From Verticiella sediminum (GTDB lineage Bacteria > Pseudomonadota > Gammaproteobacteria > Burkholderiales > Burkholderiaceae_B), in the NCBI RefSeq assembly GCF_007558815.1, contig NZ_VLTJ01000025.1, forward strand, positions 1 to 64,000: a DNA stretch of 64,000 nucleotides, written 5' to 3'. This document shows, piece after piece, positions 59,448 to 64,000 of this stretch. The notes under the pieces are model-generated. The model saw only the letters and a program-made list of their open reading frames with translations. It searched no databases and was not told where the DNA came from. A program made the position numbers and the translations under genes. Every line of letters begins with the position of its first letter. Position 1 is the stretch's first letter.

Positions 59448-60139
59448 GACGCCTCGCTGTCGGATGCCGCGCGCCGGGCCGCGCGCTCGATGACGGGTTC
59501 CTGCATGGCCTGCTTGGACGACACCCAGAGGATTTCGGCGTCCCGGGCACCGGCCGAGACCAGCGCGTGCCGCATCTTGCTGTCGAAGTAGCAGGAATCG
59601 CCCGCGCGCAGCACGAGCGGCTCGTAGAACTCGGAATGCACGTGCAGTTCGCCCTCGAGCACGTAGACGAACTCCTCGCCCGCATGGCTGTGCAGCGCGT
59701 CGAAATCCGCCAGCGAATGCGCCTTGATGCGCGCCCGGATCGGCAGGAACTGCTTGCCCGTGAGGTCCGAGCACAGCATCTCGTAGACGTACTGCGGCGA
59801 TTCGTAGCGCACCCCCTGCCCCGATCGCGTGACGCCGCGCCGGCCCGAGACGGCGTCGGCAGGTGTGCTGGAGAAAAGGTCCGCGACGTCCACGCCCAGC
59901 CCCTGCGCCAGCGCGACGATCTTCTCGTAGGTGGGCGAGAGCTGCCCCGTCTCGATCTTGGAGAGCGTGGAGACGGAAATGCCGCAGCGCGCGCTCAACT
60001 GCTGGAACGTGAGCTGGCGCTGCGCCCGCAGCACGCGCAGCTTGTCCGCGAGCACGGACACGCCGGTGTCGGCGCGAGACGGATTCGCCTTGCGTCGGGC
60101 CGCGGCACGGCGGGAAGCAACGAGATCTGCACCATCCAC
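59444..60139 (-). CDS. XRE-family regulator with C-terminal cupin domain
   Basis: 231 residues from GTG 60139. A basic N-terminal tail (1-30) is followed by an XRE helix-turn-helix (about 33-88; LTFQQLSARCGISVSTLSKIE) and a cupin domain (about 120-200) with HSHAGEEFVYVLEGEL, which binds a small ligand or metal. This regulator class (PuuR, SutR, and related) controls amino acid or amine catabolism. It is first in the operon and probably autoregulatory through the inverted repeat at 60234-60253. Confidence 0.92.
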   Translation of the reverse strand: MDGADLVASRRAAARRKANPSRADTGVSVLADKLRVLRAQRQLTFQQLSARCGISVSTLSKIETGQLSPTYEKIVALAQGLGVDVADLFSSTPADAVSGRRGVTRSGQGVRYESPQYVYEMLCSDLTGKQFLPIRARIKAHSLADFDALHSHAGEEFVYVLEGELHVHSEFYEPLVLRAGDSCYFDSKMRHALVSAGARDAEILWVSSKQAMQEPVIERAARRAASDSEAS

Positions 60140-60233
60140 GTCGAATGTCCTGGAACGAGGTCACGTCGGCCGGTCTGCGCACCGAAACGCGCATGCCGGA
60201 TCGGCAGCAATTGCCGGGGACTGCGGAATGACT

Positions 60234-60253
60234 ATACGCGATTTTTTTCGTAT
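60234..60253. promoter_or_regulatory. candidate operator upstream of the XRE-cupin operon
   Basis: ATACG (60234-60238) and CGTAT (60249-60253) form an inverted repeat around CGATTTTTTT-type sequence, about 95-115 bases before the regulator start, in an AT-rich patch (60230-60265). Autoregulation is inferred. 60355-60360 (TACAAT) on the plus strand may be the engB -10. Confidence 0.4.
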
Positions 60254-60353
60254 CCGATAAATTTTCGCAGCCATGGCCGAGAGTATCGAATCCCCTGGAC
60301 ACAGCGTCCGGCGTCGCCGCCCGCATCCCGGACACGCAGCCGCGCCGCGCTGA

Positions 60354-62051
<1,698 letters not shown>

Positions 62052-62060
62052 GCCGGCCCG

Positions 62061-62084
62061 CCGGGGTCTGCCGACAGGCCCCGG
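62061..62084. terminator. hairpin between hemB and the GntR gene
   Basis: CCGGGGTCTG (62061-62070) pairs with CAGGCCCCGG (62075-62084), with one G-U pair and loop CCGA, between two converging genes. No T-run. Confidence 0.55.
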
Positions 62085-62090
62085 GTACGC

Positions 62091-62891
62091 TCACGGGAGC
62101 CGGCTGTCGCCGGCGGCGACGTCGTGGATGAGTTTGCCTTCGTACATCCCGACGAGGTCCTGCTCTTCGTGGCTGAACACGATGCGGCTGCGCTCCGACG
62201 TCATGTAGCCCGTCAGATACATCACCGGCTTGCCGACGTCGCTGCTGACCAGCCGCGCAACGCACAGCAGCGGGGCACCCACTTCCACGCGCAGCGTCGC
62301 CGCCACGTGCGGGGCCGCCGCGACGGCGGTAATCTCCTCGGTCACGTACCGGAACCGGACGCCGTCCGACAGCAGCATCTCGGAAATCGAACGCTCTTTG
62401 AGCGCGTCGCCGGTGATGTGGCCGGCGTGCTCGGCCATCACCCATGAGTCGACGAAGAGCAAGGGCACGCCGGATATGGCGCGCAGGCGGCTGGCGTACA
62501 TCACCTGCGCGTCCTCGGCGAGCCCCATGGCCGCCGCGACATGCGGCGGCGGCGAGCGCCTCGACACCTCCAGAACGGTGACCTGGGTCTGCTTCGAGCG
62601 CTTGCCCAGCGACTCGATGAACGTGGATTCGGTGCGCGCCGGAGGCCTGGGAATCGTCTGCTTGACGAACGTGCCTCGCCCCAGGCGCTTCTCCAGCCAC
62701 CCTTCTTCGACCAGGTCCGCGACTGCCCGGCGGACGGTGATGCGCGAGACGCCGAACGACTGGCCCAACTGCTCCTCGTTCGGGATGGGCTCGCCTTCCC
62801 TGTAGACGCCTCGCCTGATCTCTTCCCGAAGAGCCAGGAACAGTTGGCGGTACAAGAGATCACCGCGGTCGCGCCGAAGGAGTACTGACAC
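62091..62891 (-). CDS. GntR-family regulator with UTRA domain
   Basis: 266 residues from GTG 62891; the frame extends to ATG 62987, but the added N-terminus is unconserved. A winged helix-turn-helix (about 12-76; REGEPIPNEEQLGQSFGVSRITVRR, in parts) is followed by a UTRA ligand domain (about 95-255), the HutC subfamily. It is divergent from a porin gene, with a palindrome (63030-63039) inside the porin promoter, so it probably represses that porin and perhaps itself. Confidence 0.88.
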   Translation of the reverse strand: MSVLLRRDRGDLLYRQLFLALREEIRRGVYREGEPIPNEEQLGQSFGVSRITVRRAVADLVEEGWLEKRLGRGTFVKQTIPRPPARTESTFIESLGKRSKQTQVTVLEVSRRSPPPHVAAAMGLAEDAQVMYASRLRAISGVPLLFVDSWVMAEHAGHITGDALKERSISEMLLSDGVRFRYVTEEITAVAAAPHVAATLRVEVGAPLLCVARLVSSDVGKPVMYLTGYMTSERSRIVFSHEEQDLVGMYEGKLIHDVAAGDSRLP

Positions 62892-63021
62892 TGTCTCGTC
62901 TCGTTGAAGGGATGGGTAACGACAGCATTGTCGGTCAAGTCCGCCGCCGCTCTCAACTCGCCTGGGCATGCGCCCCCCACGCAACATTCACACATGTTTT
63001 GTCAACCGGGTTTACACCGTA

Positions 63022-63050
63022 TTGCTAGGATGACGTCATAACAATATGAT
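63022..63050 (+). promoter_or_regulatory. porin promoter with operator-like palindrome
   Basis: TTGCTA (63022-63027), a 17-base spacer and TATGAT (63045-63050) form a clear sigma-70 promoter. The spacer contains the perfect palindrome ATGACGTCAT (63030-63039), well placed for repression by the adjacent GntR regulator. A TTGACA lies on the minus strand (63005-63000) and may be the -35 of the GntR gene. The leader to ATG 63185 is about 125 bases. Confidence 0.6.
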
Positions 63051-63184
63051 GGCATCACCCCATGACGGAGTACGCGCAGGGCGGACGGCGTTGCGGGGTA
63101 TCCCGAATACCGCCACCCGATCGAGGTGAGACGGAAATAACAAATACAACCCGTGGACACGAAGCATCCACCGGAGGAGACACG

Positions 63185-64000
63185 ATGATCAATGGAATGC
63201 TGGGGCGCTGCATCGCGGTCACCGGAGCCGCACTACTCGCAGGAGGCAACGTGGCTTTTGCGCAATCGAGCGGGGTGCAGCTTTATGGTGTGGTGACAGC
63301 CGGTATTTCGCAAAAGACCAACCAGACCGGCGGCACGACCCAGTTCGGCAACTACCTGCTGAATAGTTCGTACCTGGGGCTGAGGGGCAGCGAAGACCTC
63401 GGTGGCGGACTGCGGGCGACTTTCCAGCTTGAAACCGGCGTCGAAACCGGCACCGGGGAAGCCGGCTCCGGCTCGAAATTCTGGAATCGCCACGCCACCG
63501 CGGGCCTTGCCAACGGGCAATTCGCACTCACGCTGGGGCGCCAGTTCCATGCGTCCACGGACCGGGTGACCCGCAGCCTGGACGCCTTCAACGTCAGTGG
63601 GGCGAGCCTGCACGTCACGCCGCTGGCGCTGTTCGGCGTCAACAAGTTCATGAACAACGACAACCGAAGCGACAACACCATCAAGCTCCGCTGGAACGGG
63701 CCGGCCGGTGTGACCGCCGCGCTGAGTACCGCGCCTGACCACGACTCCGGCCGGAGCATGGGGTTCGACCTGGCCCAGGTCACCAGGAACTACGTCGTTG
63801 CCCTCTATGGCGTCAGATTCAAGTCGCCCAACCCGGTTGCGGCGACGGGCCAGCGTCCCGAGCACCGGGTCCTGGGCGCCGGCGGCCAATACCGGGTCGG
63901 CCAGGCCGTGCTCTACCTCAACGTCGCCAGGAGCAGTCTGGAAGCTTCTGCGGCGGGCCGGCCGAAACAGACCAATACGCTGCTGATCCCGGGCATCCGA
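63185..64000 (+). CDS. outer-membrane porin (Porin_4/OmpC-like), 5' part
   Basis: 272 codons, open at the right edge; full length would be near 350-390. GGAGGA (63173-63178) precedes ATG 63185. The signal peptide ends at about residue 26 (AFA before QSSGVQLYGVV). The mature protein begins with the classic betaproteobacterial porin strand VQLYGVVTAGI and contains SYLGLRGSEDLGGGLRATFQLE (about 67-88, key parts) and LTLGRQFHAS. It forms a trimeric diffusion channel, probably regulated by the divergent GntR protein. Preferred solutes are unknown. Confidence 0.93.
   Translation, partial: MINGMLGRCIAVTGAALLAGGNVAFAQSSGVQLYGVVTAGISQKTNQTGGTTQFGNYLLNSSYLGLRGSEDLGGGLRATFQLETGVETGTGEAGSGSKFWNRHATAGLANGQFALTLGRQFHASTDRVTRSLDAFNVSGASLHVTPLALFGVNKFMNNDNRSDNTIKLRWNGPAGVTAALSTAPDHDSGRSMGFDLAQVTRNYVVALYGVRFKSPNPVAATGQRPEHRVLGAGGQYRVGQAVLYLNVARSSLEASAAGRPKQTNTLLIPGIR

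Overview
This is a contiguous stretch of a high-GC (by eye close to 70 percent) betaproteobacterial chromosome, most likely from the family Alcaligenaceae (Bordetella, Achromobacter, Pigmentiphaga and relatives). The evidence is an ordered def-fmt-rsmB-DUF4390-plrS-plrR-trkA-trkH block, tripartite tricarboxylate transporter (TTT) genes with a Bug-type binding protein, a ResB/CcsB system II cytochrome c maturation pair behind cytochrome c4, and a class IV (Porin_4 type) porin. Coding density is very high, genes often overlap at ATGA or TTGA junctions, and GTG/TTG starts are common. I saw no rRNA, tRNA, CRISPR array, prophage or complete insertion sequence.

Layout. 1-150: 5' part of an Rpn-like nuclease gene running off the left edge. 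472-5479 (minus): TTT subunits TctB/TctA, a TctD/TctE two-component system and RppH. 5595-7328: proS. 7392-10332: a small secreted protein, then an overlapping DUF2306 / LytS-type kinase / LytTR regulator operon. 10349-12927 (minus): PH-like membrane protein, HMG-CoA lyase, DprA. 13142-22583: def, fmt, rsmB, DUF4390, PlrS/PlrR (NtrY/NtrX-like) and TrkA/TrkH. 22771-25693: YbdK ligase, glycine-zipper lipoprotein, VanZ protein. 25697-29457 (minus): MCE lipid transporter (MlaE, F, D and auxiliary lipoprotein). 29546-36413: birA, coaX, small genes, heptose adenylyltransferase, holC, valS.

36427-42589 is a catabolic block: an IclR regulator, a minus-strand operon (enoyl-CoA hydratase, two acyl-CoA dehydrogenases, class III CoA-transferase) and a divergent Bug binding protein, with a palindrome-rich intergenic region between the last two. 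42762-48594 holds a monooxygenase-like membrane protein, a second-type IF-1, a fused AdoMet decarboxylase-spermidine synthase, an FAH-family hydrolase, a membrane protein and a glyoxylate/hydroxypyruvate reductase. 48688-53058 (minus) is the cytochrome c4 and system II maturation operon. 53289-60139 (minus) is one eight-gene unit: XRE-cupin regulator, amino-acid ABC transporter, class IV aminotransferase-like protein, enolase-superfamily protein and ornithine-cyclodeaminase-like protein. It lies between cytochrome c4 and engB, which are neighbours in related genomes as I recall them. 60391-62051 are engB and hemB. 62091-64000 is a GntR/UTRA regulator divergent from a porin that runs off the right edge.

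The least ordinary signals are: the eight-gene amino-acid unit, where the aminotransferase has Arg where the PLP lysine is expected and the enolase-superfamily member has replaced metal and acid/base residues; the SpeD-SpeE fusion with a long leader; the short PlrR-type regulator with no AAA+ domain; a dispersed palindromic repeat family whose copies sit directly against translation starts (birA-coaX and coaX-31576); and operator-like palindromes at 41564-41591, 42668-42681 and 63030-63039.
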